Source of the DNA: a virus
IMG/VR virus record: IMGVR_UViG_3300047089_000330
Location: 1 to 45,532 of that record
DNA length: 45,532 nucleotides
Strand: one strand, 5' to 3'
Shown here: positions 7,071 through 13,104 of the stretch, one piece after another
Numbering within the stretch: the stretch's first letter is position 1
Layout: every line of letters starts with the position of its first letter
Notes under the pieces: model-generated
What the model saw: the letters and a program-made list of their open reading frames with translations, nothing else
The model's database searches: none
Told to the model about the DNA's origin: nothing
Made by a program: the position numbers and the translations under genes

Positions 7071-7706
7071 ATGTGTGAGATGATCGCACGTGAGGTTCGA
7101 AAGGACGTCGCCAAGCGCGAACGGAAAGAAAAGAAGCGCCGAGCCAAACAACAGAAGATGATGGAACAGTTGCTCTCACCGGACGGAAAGGAACTGATCA
7201 ACGATGCGAAGTTGAAGGAGCTCGTGTCGATCTTGCGCGAAGACCTGCCGAAGACCGCGCAGGTGGTCGTGTGGGCACGGTTCAAGTCAGAGATCAACGC
7301 TATCGAACAGTATCTGAACAAACGAAAGATCCCAACTGCCCAGATGACGGGTGCGACCGACCGTGTGAAGCGGCGCACATTGATTAAAGGTTTCCGGAAG
7401 GGGAAGTACCGGGTACTGGTGATCCAACAGAAGATCGGCATGATGGGGTTGAACCTGTCCACCGCGGATACGGACATTTACTATTCGAACATGTGGGAGA
7501 ACGAAGTTCGGAGTCAGTGTGAGAAGCGCACCGAGCTGATGACGAAGAAGGTTCCCATTTTGCATATCGATTTGATGACACGTGACAGTGTCGATGAGGA
7601 GATCGTACCGGCACTCAAGGAAAAGAAATTGCGAGCCAAGTCGTTCCACTGGGTTTTGAAAGGTATGCAAGCACGGTGGCAACGGATCTACCCACACGCA
7701 GCATAA
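7071..7706 (+). pseudogene. C-terminal helicase domain of a SNF2-type protein, N-terminus missing
   Basis: 211 residues from ATG at 7071; the frame stays open upstream to 6963 without another start. A basic helix-rich lead (KKRRAKQQKMMEQLL) is followed by the helicase C domain: QVVVWARFKSEINAIEQYL, a GATDRVKRRTLIKGF loop, VLVIQQKIGMMGLNL and a motif VI-like region (SQCEKRTELM) with fewer Arg than usual, then DEEIVPALKEKK. SNF2 enzymes need an N-terminal domain with Walker A and DEAH boxes, and neither exists in this window. It is therefore a fragment cut by the left joint of the foreign segment. A two-gene helicase is possible but the missing half is not adjacent. Confidence 0.75.
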
Positions 7707-7720
7707 GAAGGAGATGGAGC

Positions 7721-8026
7721 ATGGCTATGACACAACGTGAGGAGTACTCCTGTGACAAGTGCGGAAAGAAACTTAGGACCCACGGCAACCAAGTTGCAAT
7801 TCAAACCGATCTTACTAAAGAGTGGGACAACCCATGGAGTCGGTTGCGTGTTGTCATTGAGCATCATCATGGATATCACAACGATGGTGAAGTTAACCCA
7901 GCCGATCTCTGTCAGAAATGCGCGATAGAGATTTTGACCGACGCACTGAAACAAGTGAAGAGTGGCGTGCGGATGACCAAGGGTGTTCAGTCAGTCAACG
8001 TTTTGAAGTTCAACGAAGTGGCGTAG
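7721..8026 (+). CDS. Zinc-ribbon-like small protein
   Basis: 101 residues, ATG at 7721 preceded by AAGGAG. Two Cys pairs, CDKC near residue 10 and CQKC near residue 66, flank a beta-rich stretch with a His cluster (VIEHHHGYHND). This is a treble-clef or rubredoxin-like zinc-binding layout. Such proteins are common and uncharacterised in Mycobacterium- and Rhodococcus-type and other phages. Codon use is lower in GC than the flanking phage genes, as in the rest of the foreign segment. Confidence 0.7.
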   Translation: MAMTQREEYSCDKCGKKLRTHGNQVAIQTDLTKEWDNPWSRLRVVIEHHHGYHNDGEVNPADLCQKCAIEILTDALKQVKSGVRMTKGVQSVNVLKFNEVA

Positions 8027-8034
8027 GAGACGAG

Positions 8035-8202
8035 ATGGACAAAGGACCGGAGAACGCGTTGTACAATCTGAAGGATGCGGCGAAGGCGCTGCTCAACTGG
8101 GACCGTATTGGGAAGGTGCGACTGACACCGGCCCGACGAGAACAGTTCAAGGAGCTCATGGAGCTCACACCATCCAAGTTGGAGAAGGAGACGCAGCAGT
8201 GA
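8035..8202 (+). CDS. Small helical protein, unknown
   Basis: 55 residues, ATG at 8035 with TAGGAGA eight bases upstream (overlapping the previous stop codon). It is predicted to be fully helical with alternating charges (LYNLKDAAKALLNWDRIG, REQFKELMELT). No family recognised. It is followed by a GTGA overlap with the next frame, so the foreign segment keeps an operon-like layout. Confidence 0.6.
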   Translation: MDKGPENALYNLKDAAKALLNWDRIGKVRLTPARREQFKELMELTPSKLEKETQQ

Positions 8203-8384
8203 CACCGGGCGAGGGTGGGGTCGGTGCGTTGGTTCGGTTGCAACTGTCGCCGAACAAGGACCGATACGGTATCATCCAGCGAATGGATAGATACCATGTG
8301 ATGGTGCGGTGGCGGCGCGGAGCAGCTCGGCTGAGAAGAAGCCGAGCGCCTGATGCACGTCGCCCACGTGCTGAATCGAACTAG
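8199..8384 (+). pseudogene. Truncated rightward gene at the right joint
   Basis: GTG at 8199 overlaps the preceding stop as GTGA. The first 38 codons look like a small beta-barrel start (GALVRLQLSPNKDRYGIIQ, DRYHVMVRW), similar in style to KOW/SH3-like domains. After about 8312 the frame enters antisense sequence of a native gene and becomes an Arg-rich meaningless run. The natural C-terminus is therefore missing, marking the right edge of the foreign block. Confidence 0.6.
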
Positions 8385-8463
8385 CGAGCAATGTCGCGCG
8401 GTCCACCTTCGTAAAATCACAGGTGCGCGTGTCAGCGGTTTCGCTCTTGCGGATCTCAATCAT
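8311..8463 (-). pseudogene. DUF5662-like gene, C-terminus lost at the joint
   Basis: ATG at 8463, coupled as ATGA to the upstream small gene. The first 50 residues (RATLLASSIQHVGDVHQALGF, FSAELLRAAT) fit the start of the phage DUF5662 family. That family continues with an HD-x-x-K segment and about 100 more residues. Here the frame instead runs into TAPSHGIYPFAG, the reverse of the foreign segment, and stops at 8272. Native GC-rich codon use ends near 8311. The family has no assigned function. Confidence 0.65.
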
Positions 8464-8579
8464 TGTCGGAAGCCTTTCGGTTGTGGTTTACGCGGAGATC
8501 CTGTCGTCCTGATAGGGCACGGAGATGACTGGCGCGTATCGGTTTCGTCTTTCTCTTTTTGGTGGCGGATCTCGCTCAT
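8460..8579 (-). CDS. 39-residue polar peptide
   Basis: ATG at 8579 overlapping the upstream stop, and TGA at 8460-8462 overlapping the next ATG. The sequence is highly charged at the N-terminus (MSEIRHQKEKDETD) then Pro/Arg/Lys-rich. No fold or family recognised. Overlaps on both sides are the only support for translation. Confidence 0.5.
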   Translation of the reverse strand: MSEIRHQKEKDETDTRQSSPCPIRTTGSPRKPQPKGFRQ

Positions 8580-8839
8580 GCGGGGGACGCCTCCGATCCC
8601 CGTGGATCAGCTTTGCCCTGCTTCACGGCTCGTCTCTCGAAATAGGCGCGAAACGTCGGCGGGACCGCGTCCGGCCGCCGGAGCTGCCGCTGGATCGCCA
8701 GCAAGGTGCGCCGTTCGCGGACGCAGGCCTGACAGGCGTAGCGCCGGTCGCTCACGGAGCCCCCGCACCCGAGGCGACACGTCGGCGGCGGTTTCGGGGG
8801 CAGCACATCGGTCCAGGGGTTGCGAGGCCAGCCGGGCAT
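8576..8839 (-). CDS. Small Cys-containing basic protein
   Basis: 87 residues, ATG at 8839. A four-Cys pattern (CRLGC then CQAC, residues 21-39) makes a compact zinc-ribbon-like element, followed by an Arg-rich helix (VRERRTLLAIQRQLRR). The likely role is nucleic-acid binding. It directly abuts the upstream stop at 8840 and is coupled downstream by ATGA. Confidence 0.65.
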   Translation of the reverse strand: MPGWPRNPWTDVLPPKPPPTCRLGCGGSVSDRRYACQACVRERRTLLAIQRQLRRPDAVPPTFRAYFERRAVKQGKADPRGSEASPA

Positions 8840-9121
8840 TTACGGCGCCTCCGCGAGACCGGGCGTTGCAAGGGTCAGACCGTCCGCGGGCGGGGCAGCG
8901 TAGGTCATCACGAACTGCTCCTCGCGGACGCTCCACACGTGGACCGCGCGCACGGCGTCACGCGGATCGGCGAGGAGGGCCCGCGCCTCGTGCTCCACGT
9001 CGTCCGCGTCGACCTGACCCCTGAGCCACTCGCCGCGCCACGGCGCCTTGCCGCTCGAGGGGCGGATCACGAGATAGCGGTACGGCCCGCGGTGGCGGGT
9101 GCGGAAGTCGTCAGCCTTCAC
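8840..9121 (-). CDS. Hypothetical protein
   Basis: 93 residues, ATG at 9121, overlapping the upstream HTH gene by 11 bases. Mixed alpha/beta: YRYLVIRPSSG, then a helix (DDVEHEARALLADPRDA), then a strand (AVHVWSVREEQFVMTY). The pattern resembles small phage proteins of unknown function; no motif is assigned. Confidence 0.65.
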   Translation of the reverse strand: MKADDFRTRHRGPYRYLVIRPSSGKAPWRGEWLRGQVDADDVEHEARALLADPRDAVRAVHVWSVREEQFVMTYAAPPADGLTLATPGLAEAP

Positions 9122-9434
9122 GGCGCACCTCCGCTTGCTGCTCCACGTCGGCGATGTCGCCCTCGCGGAAGCGCAGCGCGCCGGCGATGCGCAGGCAGGG
9201 AATCGTCCCGTCCTTCACACGCCGGAAGATCGTCCGTTGCGAGAGGCGGAGCCGCCGCTCCACGTCGACGATCGTAAGCAGGCGCGCCGCGCGCGGGGGC
9301 TGCTCCACGTCGACGGCGTCGACCAGGGCCGCGCAGCGCGCGCAGCGTCGATCGCCGGGTATCGCCTCATGGGTGCCGTACGTCGTACAGAGGGTGATCG
9401 GCATGGTGTTGTCCTTCAGTCTCGCAGGGTGCAT
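9111..9434 (-). CDS. Excisionase-like HTH DNA-binding protein
   Basis: 107 residues. ATG at 9434 is preferred because GGGAGG lies seven bases upstream; ATG at 9404 (MPITLCTTYG), with AAGGA upstream, is an alternative. It has a CARC pair (residues 31-34), then a MerR/excisionase-type winged HTH: LLTIVDVERRLRLSQRTIFRRVKDGTIP...RFREGDI, ending in a wing. Such proteins bind operator DNA. There is no integrase in the window, so a regulatory role is more likely than excision. Confidence 0.75.
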   Translation of the reverse strand: MHPARLKDNTMPITLCTTYGTHEAIPGDRRCARCAALVDAVDVEQPPRAARLLTIVDVERRLRLSQRTIFRRVKDGTIPCLRIAGALRFREGDIADVEQQAEVRREG

Positions 9435-9455
9435 GTGTACCTCCCGAGGGTTGAT

Positions 9456-9509
9456 CTATCGGTGAATGAGCTGACGACGATCGCGCGCGTCGTTGAGCAG
9501 AAATCGCAT
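9456..9509 (-). CDS. Possible 17-residue leader peptide
   Basis: ATG at 9509 follows GAAAGGA with good spacing and encodes a very basic 17-mer starting MRFLLNDARDRR, ending at TAG 9456-9458. It lies between the hairpin at 9566-9595 and the HTH gene. It may be a leader peptide or a chance frame; only the ribosome site supports it. Confidence 0.3.
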   Translation of the reverse strand: MRFLLNDARDRRQLIHR

Positions 9510-9565
9510 CGATCTGATTCCTTTCGTCTAGCGCTTCACGTCTTGCGTCACGCGAGTGTCCGATC

Positions 9566-9595
9566 GGCGCCTCGAACGCGCATGCTCGAGGCGCC
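9566..9595 (-). terminator. Perfect 10-bp hairpin after the 170-aa gene
   Basis: GGCGCCTCGA (9566-9575) and TCGAGGCGCC (9586-9595) form a perfect 10-bp stem with a 10-nt loop. It lies 10 bases past the stop of the leftward gene ending at 9606. There is no U-run, so it is either an attenuating hairpin, an RNA stabiliser or a weak terminator. Confidence 0.5.
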
Positions 9596-9605
9596 TGTCC
9601 GACGT

Positions 9606-10118
9606 TCACGCCGATCGCTGGGCCCGTTCCGGGTTCACGGCCGCGGCGTAGTCCAGTTTCGCGAGGTCCTCGAGCAGGCCAGGGGACGCGCGCAACGCGT
9701 CGCGCGCGCACCAACCCACGACGATCGCTTCCGCGGCCGTGTCGCGCAGGATCAAGGCACTCGAGGCACTCGGTGCGGCCGGCAGGCGCGCGCCGTCGCC
9801 GATGTTGTCGAGCAGGATAATCAACGCGGCGTGTTCAACACTGAGCTGATGCTGATATCCGGCCGGCGCGAACTTGCGGTGCTTGCGTTCGTGGATCTTT
9901 TCGCGCGTCACGAGGTCCTCGAACTTATCGAGCCAAGACTGATTCCGGACATAGTCTCGAATGGCGCGCGCCTCGTCCGTGTCGCGCGTCACTTGCGAGC
10001 CATTCGGCCGACGCTCACCCGTCAAGTAAGTAGCATCGATCGCGTCGCGCGTCCGTTTGTACAGATCGTTGATCGTCTGGCGTCGATGGCCGTTCGTTTT
10101 CGGATCAATGTTGTTCAT
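9606..10118 (-). CDS. Hypothetical protein, 170 aa
   Basis: ATG at 10118 overlaps the preceding stop (GCATGA). The N-terminal half is charged and helical (INDLYKRTRDAIDATYL, ARAIRDYVRNQSWLDKFEDLV). A basic patch (HERKHRKFAPAGYQHQ) leads into a hydrophobic helix (VEHAALIILLDNI) and an Ala-rich C-terminus. No family recognised. Followed by the 9566-9595 hairpin. Confidence 0.65.
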   Translation of the reverse strand: MNNIDPKTNGHRRQTINDLYKRTRDAIDATYLTGERRPNGSQVTRDTDEARAIRDYVRNQSWLDKFEDLVTREKIHERKHRKFAPAGYQHQLSVEHAALIILLDNIGDGARLPAAPSASSALILRDTAAEAIVVGWCARDALRASPGLLEDLAKLDYAAAVNPERAQRSA

Positions 10119-10360
10119 GCTGTCCTCGTTTCAATGACAAACGCGGCGCCACCTCCGAGGGCGGCCGGCCGCAGTGTTGCGCGTTCGCTCGCGCGCGCGG
10201 TGTTGTGTCCCGGGAGTACCACGCAATTCCGCGACGCGCGCACGGCCGGGTATTCGTCCAGTAGTCGCTGTGCCTCGTCAGAGGTTAACGGGTACGTATG
10301 GCCGGACGCGTGAAACGTCAACAGAAACGGGCGCGGCGCGGCCGTGATTTTCGGACTCAT
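10115..10360 (-). CDS. Hypothetical protein, 81 aa
   Basis: ATG at 10360, with an AAAGGAAAGGG ribosome site that is the coding sequence of the upstream protein's C-terminus. Residues 13-50 (LLTFHASGHTYPLTSDEAQRLL then VRASRNCVVLPG) suggest a small alpha/beta fold. No motif. Coupled downstream by a stop-start overlap. Confidence 0.6.
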   Translation of the reverse strand: MSPKITAAPRPFLLTFHASGHTYPLTSDEAQRLLDEYPAVRASRNCVVLPGHNTARASERATLRPAALGGGAAFVIETRTA

Positions 10361-10366
10361 GGATGA

Positions 10367-10591
10367 TTAACCCTTTCCTTTCGGCGCGAGAATGTAACAC
10401 TGCCGCGATTCGCCCGGCCGGAATCCTTCACAGCGATCGACATAGGCTTGTGCATCCTCGCGTGAGGCAAACCCGGTCATACTGGATCGGCAACCATTCG
10501 GCGGATCGGTCACGACGGTCCACCCGGTTTCCCCACGGAGATCGATCGGCCCGTTGCGCTGTTCGGCCTTAAGTTGATGCCAGGTCGCCAT
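10367..10591 (-). CDS. Hypothetical protein, 74 aa
   Basis: ATG at 10591 with AAGGG ten bases upstream. It contains GWTVVTDPPNG, a helix (SREDAQAYVDRCEG) and C-terminal APKGKG, whose codons double as the ribosome site for the next gene. The N-terminal DPP is not a methylase motif in context. Unknown function. Confidence 0.6.
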   Translation of the reverse strand: MATWHQLKAEQRNGPIDLRGETGWTVVTDPPNGCRSSMTGFASREDAQAYVDRCEGFRPGESRQCYILAPKGKG

Positions 10592-10595
10592 TGAT

Positions 10596-11024
10596 CTATC
10601 CCTTGCCCTTTCGCAGCATCACGCACGATCCATGGTCATAGCTCGCGCGGCCGTAATAGGTGGCGCCGTTCGTGCCTCGAACCGTGAGACTCACGAACCG
10701 ACCGCCGAAATTGTGGGGATAGACCCGTGCAGCCGTGATCCGCCCGATGATCGTCCCCGGCCATGTCGTGACCACCGCCACATTGGCCGTACCGACTACG
10801 CCACAGTTGCTGTGGAGGTGCGGCAGGAACGACCGCCGATACAGCCCGCCACCTGTCTCCGCAGGAAATTGAAAGTAGGCCAGCATGCGATCGGGCCGCG
10901 CGGCCCAGCGTTCTAGCTCCGCGCGTTCGATCTGCGCGTTGCGCGTGTCGTTGCTCGAGGGATCGATCGCGGGCGTCCCGTTCGGCGTGAACGTTCGGCC
11001 CTCGTGAACAAACCCGTAATCCAT
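10596..11024 (-). CDS. Hypothetical beta-rich protein, 142 aa
   Basis: ATG at 11024 with GAAAGG upstream. The first 45 residues are polar. The rest is beta-rich and Gly/Tyr-rich (NVAVVTTWPGTIIGRI, GRFVSLTVRGTNGATYYGRASYDHG), suggesting a small beta-barrel. It ends LRKGKG, again encoding the ribosome site of the following gene. No family recognised. Confidence 0.6.
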   Translation of the reverse strand: MDYGFVHEGRTFTPNGTPAIDPSSNDTRNAQIERAELERWAARPDRMLAYFQFPAETGGGLYRRSFLPHLHSNCGVVGTANVAVVTTWPGTIIGRITAARVYPHNFGGRFVSLTVRGTNGATYYGRASYDHGSCVMLRKGKG

Positions 11025-11031
11025 GACGTGC

Positions 11032-11247
11032 CTACCTTTCGATCCGTGAGGAGCTGATCAGTAATCCGCCGTCCGCAACGACCACGCGTCGACGCTCGCG
11101 CGCAGCGTAGTCGAAGACGATCGCCGACAGGCTGAGCCCGGACGTGAGCGGCTCCGTGTAGAGCACATCGAACGATCCGCGACCCTCGAGTGCACGCGCG
11201 ACCAGCGCGCGACGCTGGGCCGGAGTGCTGTGGAAGAGATCAGGCAT
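11032..11247 (-). CDS. Hypothetical protein, 71 aa
   Basis: ATG at 11247; GGAGG lies 11 bases upstream, inside the end of the 28-residue gene. Helical start (STPAQRRALVARAL), then strands (FDVLYTE, LSAIVFDYAARERRRVVVADGG). Unknown family. Confidence 0.6.
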   Translation of the reverse strand: MPDLFHSTPAQRRALVARALEGRGSFDVLYTEPLTSGLSLSAIVFDYAARERRRVVVADGGLLISSSRIER

Positions 11248-11253
11248 GGTTCG

Positions 11254-11340
11254 TTAACCTCCAATCAACGCGCAGATGGCGAACGTTGCCAGCCACCAGA
11301 ACACCAACGACACGATCAAGAGTTTCGTAACTGGCCTCAT
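11254..11340 (-). CDS. 28-residue membrane peptide, first gene of the leftward early operon
   Basis: ATG at 11340 preceded by AAAGGA, ending GGAGGTTAA at 11254-11256. One transmembrane segment (LIVSLVFWWLATFAICALIGG) after a short basic N-terminus. It is the first gene after the leftward promoter at 11366-11395. The opposite-strand frame here has no ribosome site and A/T-rich codons, so this strand is preferred. Confidence 0.6.
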   Translation of the reverse strand: MRPVTKLLIVSLVFWWLATFAICALIGG

Positions 11341-11365
11341 TGTGGTTGAGATCCTTTCTAGCGGT

Positions 11366-11395
11366 AGAGTAGATCTAGCTGACATGCGCTGTCAA
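11366..11395 (-). promoter_or_regulatory. Sigma70-like leftward promoter
   Basis: On the minus strand TTGACA (11390-11395) is a perfect -35 box, followed after 18 bases by TACTCT (11366-11371). The downstream distance to the first ribosome site is short. It would drive the 11340-to-8311 gene run. Confidence 0.6.
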
Positions 11396-11664
11396 CAACT
11401 GAATTGTGACAAAAGTATGGCAAAAAGCGATACAGTTGTCGGCAGTCCCTGTCAGTCTGTAACATTCGCTGTAGTAGGCTAATTGGCTGAGAGGTCGGTA
11501 CTTAGATCTCAGCTATTACAGTAGTACAGAGGAATTGATATTCCGTAGGGAAAGTGGCGGGTGTCGATGCTCGAGGGGTGTATGGCGTGGATCGCGCGCG
11601 CGAATGATCACAACATCACTGTAACTACTGTGTCTAAAGAAGTATAAGTAGTAGTAGAATCAGA

Positions 11665-11674
11665 GGGTTAACCC
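11665..11674. repeat. 10-bp perfect palindrome
   Basis: GGGTTAACCC, a perfect palindrome in the control region. GTTAAC also occurs at 11899-11904 (AAGTTAACATA) and just before the 11247 start. Possible protein-binding site, but short enough to arise by chance. Confidence 0.35.
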
Positions 11675-11786
11675 GCTACAGAGCGCTGCAGAGCTAGTCT
11701 GTGACAGGCAGAGCCAGGATCGGCCGTAGGTCTTTACCCTCGAGCAGGTTAGACCGGTACACACAGTATGTTTTTGCTGCTGAGCC

Positions 11787-11802
11787 GTGGTAAATTTACC
11801 AC
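11787..11802. promoter_or_regulatory. 16-bp perfect palindrome, putative operator
   Basis: GTGGTAAATTTACCAC is identical on both strands. Perfect 16-mers with an AT core are typical operators for dimeric HTH repressors. It lies about 330 bases upstream of the rightward promoter at 12135 and 390 bases from the leftward one. The HTH proteins encoded at 9111-9434 and 5943-6365 are candidate ligands. Confidence 0.55.
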
Positions 11803-11875
11803 ACTGAAAACTAGCACACCTCAGCATGTGTCCGCCTCGTGCCGGGAACCGCCATAATCGACCGTCCGTCTAACC

Positions 11876-11952
11876 CGTTTAGAATCAACTATTTCCAAGT
11901 TAACATAATCTCCCTTATCAGAACCAGGTCGCTAAGTCATTGATTCTAAACG
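11876..11952. repeat. 13-bp perfect inverted repeat, 51-nt spacer
   Basis: CGTTTAGAATCAA (11876-11888) and its exact reverse complement TTGATTCTAAACG (11940-11952) flank an AT-rich 51-nt stretch. The size and spacing suit a paired protein-binding site, a cruciform, or an origin element. It is too widely spaced for a simple terminator. Confidence 0.6.
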
Positions 11953-12134
11953 ATATACGCAGAGCGCAGCGCGAGCCTCGAGCGGAGACAGGCGCTAAAT
12001 GATGCAAACGATCGGCGGATCGCCTCGTCTGCGTCCGCCAGTTCGGCGGCCGAGGCCTTTCGAGGGGTCCCGCCCCCGGTCGCGCGCGCAGCACAACCCG
12101 CCGTGCGCCTGACGCCATTCGAACGGCAACACCC

Positions 12135-12164
12135 TTGACACCCGGACCCACGGTCGAGTATAGT
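12135..12164 (+). promoter_or_regulatory. Strong sigma70-like rightward promoter
   Basis: TTGACA at 12135-12140 and TATAGT at 12159-12164 with an 18-bp spacer. The first ribosome site (AGGAGG, 12184-12189) is about 20 bases downstream. This is the best promoter match in the window. Confidence 0.75.
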
Positions 12165-12197
12165 CCGGCCTTCCCAACCCCACAGGAGGCTCCCTTT

Positions 12198-12410
12198 ATG
12201 CCGGCATCATCCGCCCTCGACGTGCTCAACAACATGCTCGAGGATCTGCAAGACGCCATCAACCACGCGACGAGTCCGGCGGAGCGCACCGCGCTCGTCG
12301 CCGGGCGCACCGCGCTCGACGAAGCGAAGTTCCGTATCCGCGACACGTCGGCCGATCCGCGCTGGCTGCGCCAGCTCGCGCGTCCGCTCGCCCGTCCGAT
12401 CGCCCGCTAA
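12198..12410 (+). CDS. 70-residue helical protein in its own promoter-terminator cassette
   Basis: ATG at 12198 with a full AGGAGG eight bases upstream. It is predicted to be all-helical: ALDVLNNMLEDLQDAINHA, then SPAERTALVAGRTALDEAKFRI, ending in a basic Ala/Pro/Arg tail (RQLARPLARPIAR). No family recognised. It is flanked by a near-consensus promoter (12135-12164) and a UUCG hairpin (12417-12434), so it is probably made as a separate, abundant transcript. A regulator, a host-takeover protein or a virion accessory protein are all possible. Confidence 0.7.
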   Translation: MPASSALDVLNNMLEDLQDAINHATSPAERTALVAGRTALDEAKFRIRDTSADPRWLRQLARPLARPIAR

Positions 12411-12416
12411 TCGACC

Positions 12417-12434
12417 AGGGGCCTTCGGGCCCCT
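12417..12434 (+). terminator. UUCG-loop hairpin terminator
   Basis: AGGGGCC (12417-12423), loop TTCG, GGCCCCT (12428-12434): a 7-bp GC stem closed by a stable UUCG tetraloop, six bases after the stop of the 70-residue gene. A pyrimidine-rich tail (CGCTTGCCTTCCCT) follows rather than a pure T run. Confidence 0.65.
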
Positions 12435-12437
12435 CGC

Positions 12438-12466
12438 TTGCCTTCCCTCGCCCGCTGCGCGATACT
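12438..12466 (+). promoter_or_regulatory. Possible promoter for the structural block
   Basis: TTGCCT (12438-12443), 17-bp spacer, GATACT (12461-12466), immediately after the terminator and about 50 bases upstream of the 12515 start. Four of six matches in each box, so only suggestive. Confidence 0.35.
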
Positions 12467-12514
12467 GGACCCTGACCCCGCCCTGGATCGTCAGAAGACA
12501 GAGGAGCGTGTGCG

Positions 12515-12940
12515 ATGAGCAAGTTGGACGCGGCCGAGCGCAGCGCGCTCCCGAAGCGAGACTTCGCCCTGCCGAGCAAGAACGGCGGCAAGGGCGGCTA
12601 TCCGATCGAAGACAAAGGCCACGCCGTCGCGGCCGAGGGTCGCGTCAAGCAGTTTGGCTCGCCCGCCGAGCAGGCGCAGGTCCTCGCCGCCGTCAAGGCG
12701 AAGTTCCCCGGCCTGGTCCATGGGACCCATCCGCACATCGTCCACGCCAACGCGCAGCACCTGATGCACAAGCACGGTCTGCCGGAAGCCACCGCCATCA
12801 GTCACGCGCATCACTTCGCGCTCCTGCAGCACGCGGGTCCGAGTGCGGCCGCGCATCAGGGTCCGGGCTTCGGCGTCCCGCAACAGCACGACGGCACGGG
12901 CGACAGCGGCTCGACGGGCAGCGGCGCGTACGGCGGCTGA
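12515..12940 (+). CDS. Phage protein of the 'YPI-D-HA' type (DUF6582-like)
   Basis: 141 residues, ATG at 12515 with GAGGAG upstream. Residues 12-60 read KRDFALPSKNGGKGGYPIED, then KGHAVAAEGRVKQF and QAQVLAAVKAKFPGL. This is the FALP...YPI.D..HA...RV...V..AV..KFP pattern of a phage-associated family of unknown function, often near head genes. The middle has a His-rich stretch (HGTHPHIVHANAQHLMHKHGL) and the C-terminus is Gly/Ser-rich. It starts the packaging and structural run. Confidence 0.7.
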   Translation: MSKLDAAERSALPKRDFALPSKNGGKGGYPIEDKGHAVAAEGRVKQFGSPAEQAQVLAAVKAKFPGLVHGTHPHIVHANAQHLMHKHGLPEATAISHAHHFALLQHAGPSAAAHQGPGFGVPQQHDGTGDSGSTGSGAYGG

Positions 12941-12942
12941 CC

Positions 12943-13104
12943 ATGCCCCTCCTCAAGGGATCGTCGCGCGAGGTGATCAGCCAGAACATCCGCGAGATGG
13001 TGCAGGCCGGCCATCCCCAGAAACAAGCCATTGCCGCGGCGTACCGCCAGGCAGGCGAGTCGAAGAAACGGCGCCCCGCGCCGCAGAAAGGTCCGAAGCG
13101 ATGA
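12943..13104 (+). CDS. Small conserved phage protein (SSREVISQNIREM type)
   Basis: 53 residues, ATG at 12943, two bases after the previous stop. SSREVISQNIREMVQAGHPQ followed by KQAIAAAYRQA is a widely shared short phage-protein signature with two helices and a basic tail (KKRRPAPQKGPKR). Its role is unknown; it is frequently encoded near packaging genes. Its stop overlaps the next ATG (GATGA). Confidence 0.75.
   Translation: MPLLKGSSREVISQNIREMVQAGHPQKQAIAAAYRQAGESKKRRPAPQKGPKR

Larger units (their letters stand above)
7000..8310 (+). other. Foreign-looking lower-GC segment with truncated ends
   Basis: This block differs from everything around it. It is rightward between leftward genes, visibly lower in GC, uses A/T-ending codons and has clean AGGAG-type ribosome sites. 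Its left end carries only the C-terminal half of a helicase. Its right end breaks a rightward gene near codon 38 and, on the other strand, a native leftward gene. The left boundary lies somewhere in 6970-7070 and the right one near 8305-8318, in GGTGCGGTGGCGGCGCGG. Broken genes at both joints fit illegitimate recombination from another phage, or a chimeric assembly. No integrase, transposase or terminal repeat is seen. Confidence 0.7.
11400..12134. other. Gene-free, AT-richer control region
   Basis: About 730 bases without a credible gene on either strand and with clearly lower GC than the flanks, at least up to 11960. It separates leftward early-type genes from the rightward structural block. 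It holds the palindromes at 11665-11674 and 11787-11802 and the inverted repeat at 11876-11952. It is the best candidate in the window for regulatory sites and possibly a replication origin. The last 170 bases are GC-rich again, with GGCGGA/TCCGCC short inverted repeats. Confidence 0.6.

Noticed and set aside
9566-9595. Strong intrinsic terminator at the 10-bp stem
   Set aside because: Kept only as a hairpin: there is no U-run on either strand.
11276-11482. 68-aa rightward frame in the control region
   Set aside because: No ribosome site and unlike codon use; the opposite strand has a 28-aa membrane peptide with a good ribosome site and promoter.
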